A stretch of 64,000 bases of DNA from Isoetes taiwanensis (taxonomy: Eukaryota > Streptophyta > Lycopodiopsida > Isoetales > Isoetaceae): assembly GCA_021234155.1 (NCBI GenBank), contig JAJEKV010000053.1:3161025-3225024 (forward strand). Direction: 5' to 3'. The notes under the pieces were generated by a model that had not been told where the DNA came from, did not search any database, and saw nothing but the letters and a program-made list of their open reading frames with translations. Numbering within the stretch: position 1 is the first letter of the stretch; every line of letters starts with the position of its first letter. This document shows, in pieces, positions 46,866 to 56,639 of the stretch. A program made the position numbers and the translations under genes.

Positions 46866-48867
46866 GACATTCATGCAAGCCTCTGCAGACGGTATGATTC
46901 AGGGACTAGAAATGCTGGATGGCTCTCAACAAATATGTAATCAATACGCAGACGACACATTTCTATTCATAGAGGCCGAGGAAAACAACCTGTCATGTGC
47001 AGGAAAATTACTAGCCTCCTTCTTAATAGCCTCAGGATGTCTCATAAATTGGAAAAAATGCGTAGTACAGTGCCTTTGGAAAACCCGCATCCCACATGCT
47101 TGACAATCCTACCATGGAAAATAATCCCAGAGGGTGAGCACTCTAACCTGTTAGGAATTCTGGTGGGCATTAACATCGTTAATGCACAAATATGGAATGA
47201 AATACTGCTAGGCCTTCAGAAACACTTAAATTGGTGGAAGGTGTCAAAGCTATCACTAGCAGGACGGATTACTATGGCAAAACATGTGTTAATACTCATG
47301 TCTACACATCATCAATTCTACTTATCCCAAAGGAGAAGGCACAAGAATTAGAAGGGCTAATCCGCAACTTTGTCTGGAGAGGGAATGAAGAAGAAGCAGT
47401 GGTCAAAATTCCTTGGTGGAAGTGCAAGAGAGATAAGACAGAAGGAGGAATTGGAATGGTTGACATATCATTACAGAACAAAGTAATAGCCAAATACATA
47501 TGGATGATCTTACAAAAAAAAGGTGAAATCTTCAGGTATGCACCTCATCAACCTCATGTAAGCATAGTAAGCCCTTCGTCAAAGTCTCACTCCCATGGTC
47601 ACTCTTTTTTTATCTTAAGCCATGTAGAGAAGCTTCTCCATTCCTAAAGGGATTAATTTCGGCATGGCATGTCATAAAAAAACTATTTAGGCTTGACATC
47701 AACAAATCTGAAGCAGAGACTCCCTTCCATGGTGGGTACCAGTGGTACTGCACAACACACAAGGCCCCTTAGGTATGATGGCTGATGCCGAGGTGGAAAA
47801 ACTGTGGAATAGTTTGTGCTCAGTGGTACAAGAGAGAGTAATTAGTCAGTTGGGCAGAATTTCAGGTACGTTTTGCCTTAAAGGAGGCAGATAAAATAAT
47901 ATGGGAATGTGTGGCTACAGTACTCTCAAACATTATAACTAGAGGAGATCAAAATCCATGGGTTTTGCACCCCCCGATTCAGCCAAACAAGTTTGTGAAA
48001 TCAAGTTATAGAAGCTTAAGGACTAAGGGGTTACTTCCAATATCTACCAAATGGGAACTAGTGATCACGGAGGAAAACCATAAAAACATCTGAAGAAATG
48101 CTTGGCTGAAATATCTGCCCCACGGATTAACGCTTTTCTTTGGCAAGTGATCTACAGGACAAGTAACCCCTTAAGGACTAAGGGGTTACTTCCAATATCT
48201 ACCAAATGGGAACTAGTGATCACAGAGGAAAACCATAAAAACATCTGGAGAAATGCTTGGCTGAAATATCTGCCCCCACGGATTAACGCTTTTCTTTGGC
48301 AAGTGATCCATAGGGTTCCAAGGGTCAATCAACTAGTCTCAGAATGGGACAATAACGTCAGCCTAGTACGCCCTATGTGCGAGACTGAATAGGAATCCAT
48401 AGAACATTGCCTGGTGGAAATGTTGCAAGTAGTATGGGCATAGAGTCTGGATAGCTTTGAATACCCGTTAGGTACCAAGGAACTGTTGTGGAAATCCTTC
48501 CCCTAGAATGGTGCACCATGAAGAAGGTGGCCTTTCATATAGCTAGGGCCTAGACAATCTGGTCAATATGGAAAAGGAGAAATGCCTTAGTCTTCAATGA
48601 GAATCAAGAGGACATATCATCAAACAGCTTCTTCATATGGTACTTGAAAGGCTTAAAAAATTCAGGCTAGTATTCGAGAGTGAAGAAGAAGTAAAGGTTG
48701 AAATATGGGGCACCTATCTAAATATACACTAGGTCGTAAAAGAGAATAGTGCAAGATGGAGCCATGTAGCTATCCTCATCTTATATTTGCAGATGGGTGC
48801 ACCCCCGCCAAGGGGCATTGTATCATTCTCTTAAAGTAAATAAAGTATATTCTTTATCCCTCAAAAA
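46866..48867 (+). mobile_element. L1-like LINE, 3' half of the reverse transcriptase to the tail
   Basis: The element starts inside the RT domain: QICNQYADDTFLFIEA near 46935-46985 holds the catalytic YADD box. LLASFLIASGCLINWKKC follows, then PEGEHSNLLGI, LAGRITMAKHVL and RNFVWRG, the usual RT C-terminal blocks, with GGIGMVDISLQNKV near 47440-47485. A zf-RVT region lies at 48080-48420 (PRINAFLWQVIHRVPRVNQL, then CETE and SIEHC). A short A-run after CCCTC (48863-48867) marks the 3' end. Several frameshifts and stops break it, and an internal duplication at 48016-48308 interrupts zf-RVT. Its 5' edge abuts the heat-shock-like repeats. Confidence 0.85.
48016..48308. repeat. Tandem duplication inside the LINE with a palindromic junction
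   Basis: About 137 bp (48016-48152) is repeated at 48171-48308, with two or three differences. The 18-base junction includes AAGTAACCCC, the inverse of GGGGTTACTT just inside the second copy. AAGTAACCCCTTA (48161-48173) and TAAGGGGTTACTT (48179-48191) form a perfect 13-bp stem with a 5-base loop. Confidence 0.85.
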
Positions 48868-48897
48868 GGAAGACAACTAATTCCCCGCATTTCTAAG

Positions 48898-49070
48898 CTC
48901 TTATATGTCGTACATTATATAGGTTCTGAGGTTTCAATATGATGGTGGTACATCAACTAAGAATGAGTGTAGAGTCACACACATTATTCATTGGCCTCAT
49001 GCACCAAGGTGTAGCATTGCAAATATACCCTCCTTCTTTTATTCATTTATGATAAACAAACTTACGTTTC
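48898..49070. repeat. Direct repeat R2, left copy
   Basis: CTCTTATATGTCGTACATTA, GATGGTGGTACATCAACTAA and GCCTCATGCACCAAGGTGTA match 49695-49915. The right copy has about 42 extra bases (AAAGTCCTACTTTGAGACGG and on) between the first two blocks. Confidence 0.8.
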
Positions 49071-49112
49071 AAGGCCCTAACACAGAATTATTATTTTACA
49101 AGATGAACTTCC

Positions 49113-49590
49113 GCTCTGATGCCAATTCTTACGTGTCATCTCTAGTTTTTGCAAATGCAACAAACTAATACATAGAATCAAGCATAATCTCTGATAACAG
49201 GATCTCTTGGCATAAATTCACCACCCAACTGGCCCAGACTTACAAACACTATAAATAAGATATATCTGGCTCTTCCTAATCTGAGAATCTAACAGAACAA
49301 CCACTCTATCTCCTCCGGGTTTTTGCCTTCATTCAACAAGATATAAGTCTATGTTCTAGCTCAAGTTTTAATACAAAGATCTGTCTTATTTCAAGAACAA
49401 CAGTGGAATCTAGTTGAAATGCAAAGGCCTCCTCTCAACAGTTAGAATCCATACCTCTCTAGAAAATTGAGGATTACAATACTAAGGCTTATTCAAGAAT
49501 TGGCTTAATTTTGCAATGGATTTAGGAAACAAACTATTCTCAAGCTTCTACGATTTCATGATTACATAATTAGGATGCATATATATGCTG
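49113..49590 (-). mobile_element. Copia-type LTR with primer binding site (minus strand)
   Basis: On the minus strand, TGGCATCAGAGC (49113-49124) matches 11 of 12 bases of TGGTATCAGAGC, the initiator-methionine tRNA primer site common in plant copia elements. The LTR would be the sequence at about 49128-49590. It matches 62096-62510 (GGATCTCTTGGC, AAATTCACCAC, ACAAGATATAAGTCTA, TTTAGGAAAC). The second copy starts TGTTAGATGTCATCTC with clean TG at its edge. No pol sequence is visible on the inner side. Confidence 0.6.
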
Positions 49591-49694
49591 TGTCGTAGTT
49601 AACAGGTCAAGAATTTGCTCGGACCTAGGTTTAAGCGAGGTCAATGACCTCCTCTTATATGTCCTACATTATACACGTTCGAGGGGAGGGTTGA

Positions 49695-49915
49695 CCTCCT
49701 CTTATATGTCCTACATTATATACTTTCTCAGGTTTCAATAAAAGTCCTACTTTGAGACGGAGCTCACATATCCTTTATGATGGTGGTACATCAACTAAGA
49801 ATGAATATAGAGTCACACACATTATTCATTGGCCTCATGCACCAAGGTGTAGCATTGCAAATATACCCCCCTTCTTTTATTCACGTATGAAAAATAAAAT
49901 CTTCCATTTGCAATA
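49695..49915. repeat. Direct repeat R2, right copy
   Basis: This is the partner of 48898-49070. CTCTTATATGTCCTACATTA occurs twice in a row just before it (49651 and 49704), so the first block is itself tandemly repeated. Confidence 0.75.
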
Positions 49916-50003
49916 CCCTTATGTCAGTTCGACTATCAACTTAGATTCCACACATAAACATAAGCCCATGGCCTTCCCATGTGATTCCTGTGTTAACCCG
50001 AGT

Positions 50004-50143
50004 AACAACTTTTATTCCTCACTTAGGCATTAAAAACAACCAATGCCACAATATGGCAAACAATTGCTAAAGGAACAACTTTTATTCCTCACTTAGGCAT
50101 TAAAAACAACCAATGCCACAATATGGCAAACAATTGCTAAAGG
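50004..50143. repeat. Perfect 70-bp tandem duplication
   Basis: AACAACTTTTATTCCTCACT through GCTAAAGG (50004-50073) is repeated without a mismatch at 50074-50143. Perfect identity in such a decayed region implies a very recent event or an assembly artefact. Confidence 0.95.
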
Positions 50144-50171
50144 CCTGGCAACACGAGGAATCTCTATAGAA

Positions 50172-50470
50172 GAGAGTTCGAATATCCATATTTTATAAGG
50201 TACTTCATTATTGGCCTAACATGACAACAAATTCTAGGTAGCCTTTTGATGTTGGTTTACAATCCACACAACATACCTAGATGTGGTGCTTCACTTCCTT
50301 TCAATTTCGAATTTGTGCCCACTCAATTATTTTGCCTCATTTCCTACATATGAGGTCCAACACAAGTACATGATTTCTCTTTGATAATTAAGTAGGACCA
50401 CAAATATAACACGTTTTCCATATCTAAAGATCATATATGATTGGCCTAAGGAATCCACGCTTTCGGTCTC
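50172..50470. repeat. Dispersed repeat family R1, copy 3 (partial)
   Basis: It matches the first half of 32580-33195: GAATATCCATATTTTATAAG, TTCATTATTGGCCTAACATG, ACAACAAATTCTAG and TGATTGGCCTAAGGAATC. It stops at about 50470. Confidence 0.65.
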
Positions 50471-50638
50471 AAACATTTAGGGGTGAAGTTCATTTGGATT
50501 CTTTTTAAAATTTTCTTATTCATTTAAAATCACGGTTAGAATTTTATTTTGGCTTTTAAGTTAGGACGAATCTGAGCCGTTAAAATATCTGGATCTGGGC
50601 TGTAGATCTGATCCAGCGTTAGCGCAAACAAGCAGCCT

Positions 50639-50645
50639 ATAAATC
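50639..50645 (+). promoter_or_regulatory. TATA box of a possible gene
   Basis: CCTATAAATCC lies 71 bp before the ATG at 50710, a normal plant spacing for a TATA box plus short leader. Confidence 0.4.
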
Positions 50646-50709
50646 CAGCAGCCCAGGAACAGAAGAGGCGGCCTTCAATTGATCAGGAAACCATCTGAAA
50701 AAAGAAGGT

Positions 50710-50943
50710 ATGGGCTTTTTGGTTCAGCCCATTCCGGTAATCAGATCAATCGTGTGTTGTGCTCAAGCTGCTCCAGGCTCTGTGCCGGGATTATCAGGCA
50801 AAAAGGATGATGTGGGCGCCGATCCAAATATGCTTAAAATCATGCACCAGATGAATGCCCAACGGGACTATTTCCGCATCCGCATCAAGCACGACATTTT
50901 TGAAGACGCTATGCCTTACTCGCTTCTCAATCCAGGTCACAGA
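50710..50943 (+). CDS. Possible first exon, unknown protein
   Basis: I do not recognise the product. The frame opens with ATG at 50710 after a TATA box (50639), reads MGFLVQPIPVIRSIVCCAQA, then a Gly/Asp-rich stretch, then NMLKIMHQMNAQRDYFRIRI and a Pro-containing tail. A GTAAGT donor at 50944 would end the exon after 78 codons; read through, the frame stops at 50974-50976. Base composition is more balanced than in the surrounding AT-rich DNA. The uncharged, Arg- and Ser-containing N-terminus could be an organelle-targeting peptide, but this is a guess. I found no matching downstream exon; the frames near 50997-51179 show no motif. Confidence 0.35.
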
Positions 50944-51306
50944 GTAAGTGCAGGAGATACTTCAACTCAAAGCTGAAGTGTTAAGATTTTATTTCTTTGT
51001 TTGTTGTGTTTTCTTTTGAGAATAAGTATTGTTATAAGTATTGTTTCTTAGTTTTCCGTCGCCTTGCTTCTTGGATATTTCCACTAAATAACCACAACAA
51101 CTCACAATGCGCCCTTAAGATCCATTTTTTGCTTCGTATTGAAACGTCTGTATACGCACAGAGACACATGCGTATTTGAACACTTTTTCATATAGAACAA
51201 ACACAAATCAATTTATCCTTATCCTTGGTGACACAAACAAAGATACTACTTGTTCTGTTTCTATTTTTTCTTTTTCCTTTTGGATAGCAAGCTGTTGGGT
51301 CTCTTA

Positions 51307-51480
51307 GGGACACCTCACATGTCACCGGCAAGTTTTTGCCGGACGTCAAGCCGTTCGAGACGAGACGCTCAGGTGTAAACTGCTCCAGCAGTTCGGGGAC
51401 GAACGGCTCACATGTCAAACCGGCCGTCTGAGGTGAACTACATGTGAATACCTAAAAATTTACATGTGAGACGCCTTTTA
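51307..51480. other. Segment with several inverted repeats
   Basis: CCGGCAA/TTGCCGG form a stem at 51325-51342. CTCACATGTCA occurs at about 51314 and 51408, and its inverse ACATGTGA at about 51440 and 51461. ACGCC..AGGTGTA ends recall the GGACACCT start. It could be a small foldback element; no target-site duplication was identified. Confidence 0.35.
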
Positions 51481-51602
51481 GGTGTATCTTTAATTATAAA
51501 GAATTATACAAGCGGCAAACATTTCTTTGGTTTCAAACCAAACTCGTTGAACCTTAACCTGTGGATTTGCGTCGGTTTGTAGTGGAGATGTTGAGATGCC
51601 AC

Positions 51603-51780
51603 GTTGGCTCCCAGTGTGTGTCATGCAATGCATGCGTGTTGTCAATGCATGAGTATACATATGCATGCATGGAAACCAACCATTGTATGTATATTGTAAC
51701 CCATGTGTGTCATGCAATGCATGTGTGTTGTCAATGAATGAGTATGCATATGCATGCATGCAAGCCAACCATTGTATGTA
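51603..51780. repeat. Tandem pair of an 89-bp unit rich in TGCATG
   Basis: GTGTGTCATGCAATGCATG to CCAACCATTGTATGTA occurs twice with an offset of 89 bp and few differences. The second unit ends exactly where the Helitron-like terminus starts. Confidence 0.85.
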
Positions 51781-51830
51781 CTAGTAATGGGTGCCCGGCG
51801 TTGCCGGGCATAAGTACGGTTCCATGTGAC
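51781..51830. mobile_element. Helitron-like terminus (hairpin)
   Basis: ACTAGTAATGGGTGCCCGGC then GTTGCCGGGCATAAG resembles the 5' ends of plant Helitrons, in which a short ACTAGTA-like lead is followed by a CCCGxGCGTTGCxCGGG hairpin. The stem TGCCCGGC/GCCGGGCA (51792-51799 and 51803-51810) is perfect, with a 3-base loop. No Rep/helicase gene and no CTRR end were recognised downstream. Confidence 0.45.
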
Positions 51831-52810
51831 AACCATGAGGTTGTAGACACACTTATAATACCTCGATGTATTTGAGAAGGAGCGAAGAGAGCAATAGGAG
51901 AAGGAAGAGCATTTCATAGAATTGGCAGTATGTAAAGTGGCTACATAATTGAATACAAAGATGAGAGTTGTACATGTCACATGCATGGATTGCCAGAACC
52001 ATTGAAGAGTTAATAGAAGACGTTCTGAGCAATTTGTCCTTATTTTGATAAAAAAAAGGGGGGATAAACTAAAATGAGAATGTAATTGTTTTTCTGTTTG
52101 AATGTTTGCAGAGTGAAAGTTTATAATTAAAAAAAGAATGGTAGCTAAGATATTACCATCCAATCCCTATGTGCGAGCAATTAATATGGTTATATGGATA
52201 TGAGAAACACAATGCCATGAGCAAATATTAGTCAGCTATCCTTTCACTCTATAGAAGCTATGAATTTAGATTGTTTAGATCATTTTCGAATAAGAAGTGA
52301 TTGCTTTCATTGTGTTTTAAGTCGCATAATTAACCATTGACTACTTGTTGCATTATCGAATTTCTTCATTGAAGGGATCTTCTATGCCTCTTTTAAATTG
52401 TCAAGGGATAGAATGGTGGGACTCCTTTTGTCTGCAAGTCCTAATGGGGATCGATATTTTAATTATGGGGTAAGAGCATGTTAGGGCCTACATGTTTTGG
52501 AAACTACCTGGAAAATACTCTGGGTAGTCAAAGATGATGATATATTTGAGTTCTTAACATCTTCTTGACATCATAAGGTACCTTACAACATGTATGTACT
52601 ACTACTCTTGAACATAATACAATTTCTTTTAGTCAATCTTGCAGTCTAGGTACTTTAAAATACAATTATGTACTTGCACAGAAGTACACAGAAAAGTACC
52701 TTTTTGGTAATTTTTTATGTAGGCCCTAACATGCTTTCACCCTATGCCTCTATTTAATTAAGCTATTTAATCTCTACCTTGAGCTATTAACACCTCTACA
52801 TGCCAAGGAG

Positions 52811-52860
52811 AATTTTTTATGCAAGGAGTGCCTAAGAATTTTTTATGCAAGGAGTGCCTA
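52811..52860. repeat. 26-bp tandem pair
   Basis: AATTTTTTATGCAAGGAGTG with CCTAAG occurs twice in direct succession. Confidence 0.85.
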
Positions 52861-53263
52861 ATTGCTGGGCATGATACAAATTGAAAGTATATAATAGATG
52901 AAAATCTCCATTGGAAACTTTGTTTTTATTTTACCCAACTTTATTTCAAACAAAAGTCAAAGAAGTTTAAGTTAAAAGATGTTGTGTACTACCCACCAGC
53001 TTTCGAGAACATGGCAAAGAATCTTGTGTACTACCACCCCGTCAAGTTTTTGAGAACATGCCAGAAAATCTACACTGGTACTGGAAGATAGGCCATTGGG
53101 AATTGAGAGCCATTCAGCTTCCTATTCCCAAATGCTGCCATGTTTTATAGGCTAAGACCATCCTATTGCGATGCTTAACCTTTTACACATATTATGGATG
53201 TGACTTTCCAAATACAACTGCATGTACTTTCATCCATCTTGATTATATGTTTATTCATCCTAC

Positions 53264-53265
<2 letters not shown>

Positions 53266-53300
<35 letters not shown>

Positions 53301-53400
53301 AAGGCAAGGTGGGGTTTATATTTATATAATAAAAAGTACAGAGACCATACATAGAGATCCTCGTTTGTGGGGTATGCCTGTACAAGTTTTAGTATACTGT
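53266..53400 (-). mobile_element. LINE 3' end remnant, minus strand, 34-base tail
   Basis: A run of 34 T (53266-53299) is the A-tail of an element on the minus strand. The adjoining GAAGGCAAGGTGGGGTTTAT matches the form of the tail at 7822-7860 (GTTGAAGGACGCCGACTTTA). No coding sequence remains; the element appears strongly 5' truncated. Confidence 0.55.
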
Positions 53401-53690
53401 ATAACACAGTTTGCGAAATACTATAAGATTTGAGACAATGTACTATATGGTGTTGATTTTGTACATGTATAACATGATTTTACGGGCTCTCGCCGCCCTA
53501 CGTCACCCCCCGTGTGAATATGCACCCAAACCAAAGGGGGTTTAAGGGGGAATTTTATTTCTAAGTGTGGAATGCAATGGTTTGCATTAATTAATGTTAA
53601 TGGTAGTTATGTGTTGGTAGTTATACTTAAAAAAAATTTTTGGCCCTTCGGGCCCTAACAAAGGAGGTAAATTTTAATGGCCTTAGGAAT
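53400..53690. repeat. Dispersed repeat R4 with GC-rich hairpin, copy 1
   Basis: GGGCTCTCGCCGCCCTACGT, CCCCCCGTGTGAATATGCAC, CCAAACCAAAGGGGGTTT and TTAATTAATGTTAATGG are shared with 57349-57600. GGCCC-TTC-GGGCC (53642-53654) forms a tight stem. Both copies adjoin LINE 3' ends. Confidence 0.8.
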
Positions 53691-54745
53691 TGTGTAAAGA
53701 TTGATGAAAAAAATAGAAAAGCAATTAATACAAACCAAACATTTGCATAATTCTCATCATATGATTATGTGAGAATCGATAGAGATATCAATATATTGCC
53801 ACAATTTATTGAACTTACATGGCATAGCAAATACTGTAGCATCAATATAAACATATTGAATATGCATGACATAGCGAATCTTATCGTAGCATCAAACATC
53901 CTTTGTAGTATGAAATATCCTGACTGCGTAGTATGAAATAAAATCTAGACAATTGAGATGGTGCCGGCCTTGTCACTATCTCGCTTTATAAGACATAATC
54001 ATTTTGGAAACACACCGATACTAAAGAGTCTTTGCTATGGAAATAAGACTTCCATCGATTTCTCCACATGGGTAAGATCAAGCCCGAAACTACGATTTCC
54101 ATTTATCTAGTCATATAACAAATCCAAGGAACTGGATCAGCTAATGGATTAGTTTTTGGTCGACGTTGATCTAAATTTACTTTCGAACATACTGACCGTT
54201 GGGTACATTTAGAGAGGTTGCCTACTACTATTTTAACTGAAAGGTCCACACCATGACAATACACATTACGAGGAACCAAAATCTTTGCATACCACCCAAA
54301 TATAACGATATATCCAAGCTGCGGTAACCGAGTAATTAAATATAATAAGCACAAGCCCGGAAGAAATATGCTCACCCACTATGATTGCAGCCCTCCTGCT
54401 TGGTATCTTGTGTGGAATTGACCATCTCGAAGTGATGAACATGAGCTGTTATGTGAAACGTGGCCTAGTTACATCAATGCCCTTTCAAACAAAGTTATCT
54501 TTCCCAACAAGATGAGATGAATGTATTTTGAAATCTAGATGAGTTTGTCAGAATTCATGGATGCCATTCACAGATAAAAAAGTGATGGCAAATATGTGAT
54601 GACTCAAAAATGGCTATGTTTAAGCAAGACATGCCCATGAAAAGTTCAATGTCTGCACTTAATGGACGCCTTCTTTCCAGTGGTTCAAGAAGTTATAGAC
54701 ATGTAGTCGGCAATAGAGATGAATCAAGGACTGCAAAATAGGGCG
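53691..54745. other. No recognised gene
   Basis: AT-rich DNA. The minus-strand frame at 54103-54375 (90 codons, with an LPQLGYIVIFGWYAK stretch) matches nothing I know. It lies downstream of the TM9 exon but has no TM9 features. Confidence 0.4.
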
Positions 54746-54932
54746 CAGGAAATTGAGCACAGTGAGTATAAAAAATGTTATACCAGGAAAGAAACATGCA
54801 AGTTTCGAAGCTACTGATCTCCAACCCTTGGCATCACCCAACTCCACAGTGCGCCATAATCTGCAAGCCACATAACCAGCACCAATACCCAGGAAAAGAT
54901 AGAGCAGAACCATTCCTGTGAGCAACATGTCC
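54746..54932 (-). pseudogene. TM9 superfamily (nonaspanin) exon fragment
   Basis: TM9 proteins are nine-helix membrane proteins of the Golgi and endosomes, with roles in sorting and adhesion. The minus-strand frame reads MLLTGMVLLYLFLGIGAGYV, then CRLWRTV, GWRSVASKLACFFPGITF and FILTVLNFL. These match one helix, the GWRSV loop and the CFFPG helix of plant family members, where VRLW, GWRSV and ACFFPGI are typical. An acceptor-like CTCTCAAG precedes it (exon start about 54932). After VLNFL the expected LLWGS-type continuation is absent and the sequence becomes unrelated (RPILQSLIH). No neighbouring TM9 exons are recognisable on either side, so this is a lone exon or captured fragment rather than a gene. 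Confidence 0.72.
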
Positions 54933-55030
54933 CTTGAGAGAAAACAGTTGAAATTTCTATAATGGCCACAATGTGGCAGCTACAGATCCAAAAACTCTGT
55001 TCTGTTCTGAGGACAAAAGTTATAATTGGT

Positions 55031-55465
55031 ACAACCAAACAACCAAACATGCAGAGGCCCACACTTTTTGATCTGCAAGCGCCAATTCCAGGAGCCCATT
55101 CTGAAAACGCTAGACTTGAGCTTTCAATCTTCCATTGGGCAAGGTGAGCCAAGGTACCGACTGTCTGGTGCGGTCCCTGCATTCCCTGCATTCCCTGCAT
55201 CATGCTCATAGCCCTGGAGCAAACGATCTAGACTGGTCGATCTAGGGCCGATTCGTGCTCGTAAACAACCAAACATGCAGAGGCCCACACTTTTTGATGC
55301 GCAAGCGCCAATTCCGGGGAGCCCATTCAAAACGCTAGACTTGAGCTTTCAATCTTCCTTCGGGCAAGGTGAGCCAAGGTACCGTATGCGGTGCGGTCCC
55401 CGCATTCCCGCATCATGCTCATAGCCCGGAGCAAACGATCTAGAGTGGTCGAGCCGGCATCAAAC
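55031..55465. repeat. Tandem pair, unit about 235 bp, with a 10-bp sub-repeat
   Basis: CAACCAAACATGCAGAGGCC to GAGCAAACGATCTAGA occurs at about 55036-55232 and 55267-55445. Copy 1 has TGCATTCCC three times in a row (55187-55208); copy 2 has a shorter version. The minus strand also reads a Cys-containing frame upstream (PQWLCKFCNGAKIG, about 55480-55510) that resembles the start of a BED-type zinc finger of hAT transposases, too short to assign. Confidence 0.8.
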
Positions 55466-55773
55466 CCTATCTTTGCACCATTGCAAAATTTGCAAAGCCA
55501 TTGCGGGCAACCCGGGCTTTTCACCTTAACAGTCCCACCAGACCCAACCTCTCGTCCAACTAAAGAGTTCATCCTTTGCCTTCACCTGCCGATCCCTGCA
55601 AAAAGAAAATAGAATCGAAGAAGGAATAAAATCCTAAAATGGTTTTTTCGAATGCTTGCCCTGAAATGCGCTTGCATGTTCAGCCCCTAAAATAAAACAA
55701 AAAGAGGGCTTTTGTTGTGAGCCCTTGGATTTTGGACCATTGAAAAAAAAAAGCTAAATCAACGACTAAGAAA

Positions 55774-55900
55774 TGGTGCACTCTAGATGTACGCATTAGT
55801 ACATCTATTCGAATACGCCATGAAATCTTAGGAAAACCTTTGTGAAAAGCGTACAAAAACACAAAAAAAACCCCCTGTTATTATGCTACATATTAACGCT
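55774..55900. repeat. Dispersed repeat R5 with hairpin, copy 1
   Basis: It shares CACTCTAGATGTAC, AAAAGCGTACAAAAA and TTATTATGCTACATATT with 59406-59535. AGATGTAC-GCATTA-GTACATCT is a perfect 8-bp stem. In the other copy the loop differs (CGATCT) while the GATGTAC/GTACATC arms are kept. Confidence 0.75.
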
Positions 55901-56025
55901 TCAACAAGAAATCTGGATTCCATAACAATATATGAAGGAGAGACTGACCATGCTTAACGCTTTGACCATAACTCCAAGGAATCTAGATTCCATAATAATA
56001 TAGGAAGGAGAGACTGACTATGGTA
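55890..56025. repeat. Tandem pair, unit about 62 bp
   Basis: TTAACGCTTCAACAAGAAATCTGG and TTAACGCTTTGACCATAACT start two units, each with GATTCCATAA and GGAGAGACTGAC. Confidence 0.7.
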
Positions 56026-56639
56026 GCACTGATGTTTACGTCTTTCAAGGTATGCAAATTTGAATTACTTCCATGATATACAACTACTCATGATATATCT
56101 AAACTCTTATTGCCTTTTGTTTCGGGCCTCCATGTGTCCTGGTTTCAATTTCGATGATGATACTGTTGGCAGATCCTTGTAACAACCATGTTTAAAAAAT
56201 TGAGAGAACAAAATGCAGACTTGTAATAGCTCCAATAAGGAGCTTATTTTTATTGTTCATGAACACAACATGATTTTTCTACAATGGCATCCCATTTTTG
56301 AAATCTCATAAAGCTTAGACAAACCTAGACAATGTATTGATGTCATGTCCAGAGTGCCATGCCTATAACATTCTCAACTGGAATTTTAAAGTGGCAACAA
56401 CACATTTAAAATGTTAGAATCTGTTTGAGATCAGATGAAGCAAAGAGCCTTAGAAAAATTGGTTTTAAGCTAGCCAGCAAAGAAGATCTCCTCTTTTCAT
56501 TTTGCAAAGGTAAATACAACCTTAAATTGTTTGGACGACTTCATGGGTACTTTTGGGCACATAATTATTAAATTTGCAAGATGCTTCAAACCATCTACAT
56601 GTTTCCTAGAATCCATCTCCATAGATCAAGCACTATCTT

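Noticed and set aside
54103-54375. 90-codon minus-strand frame near the TM9 exon, possible further membrane exon
   Set aside because: It does not match any TM9 region I know, and no splice sites link it to the TM9 exon.
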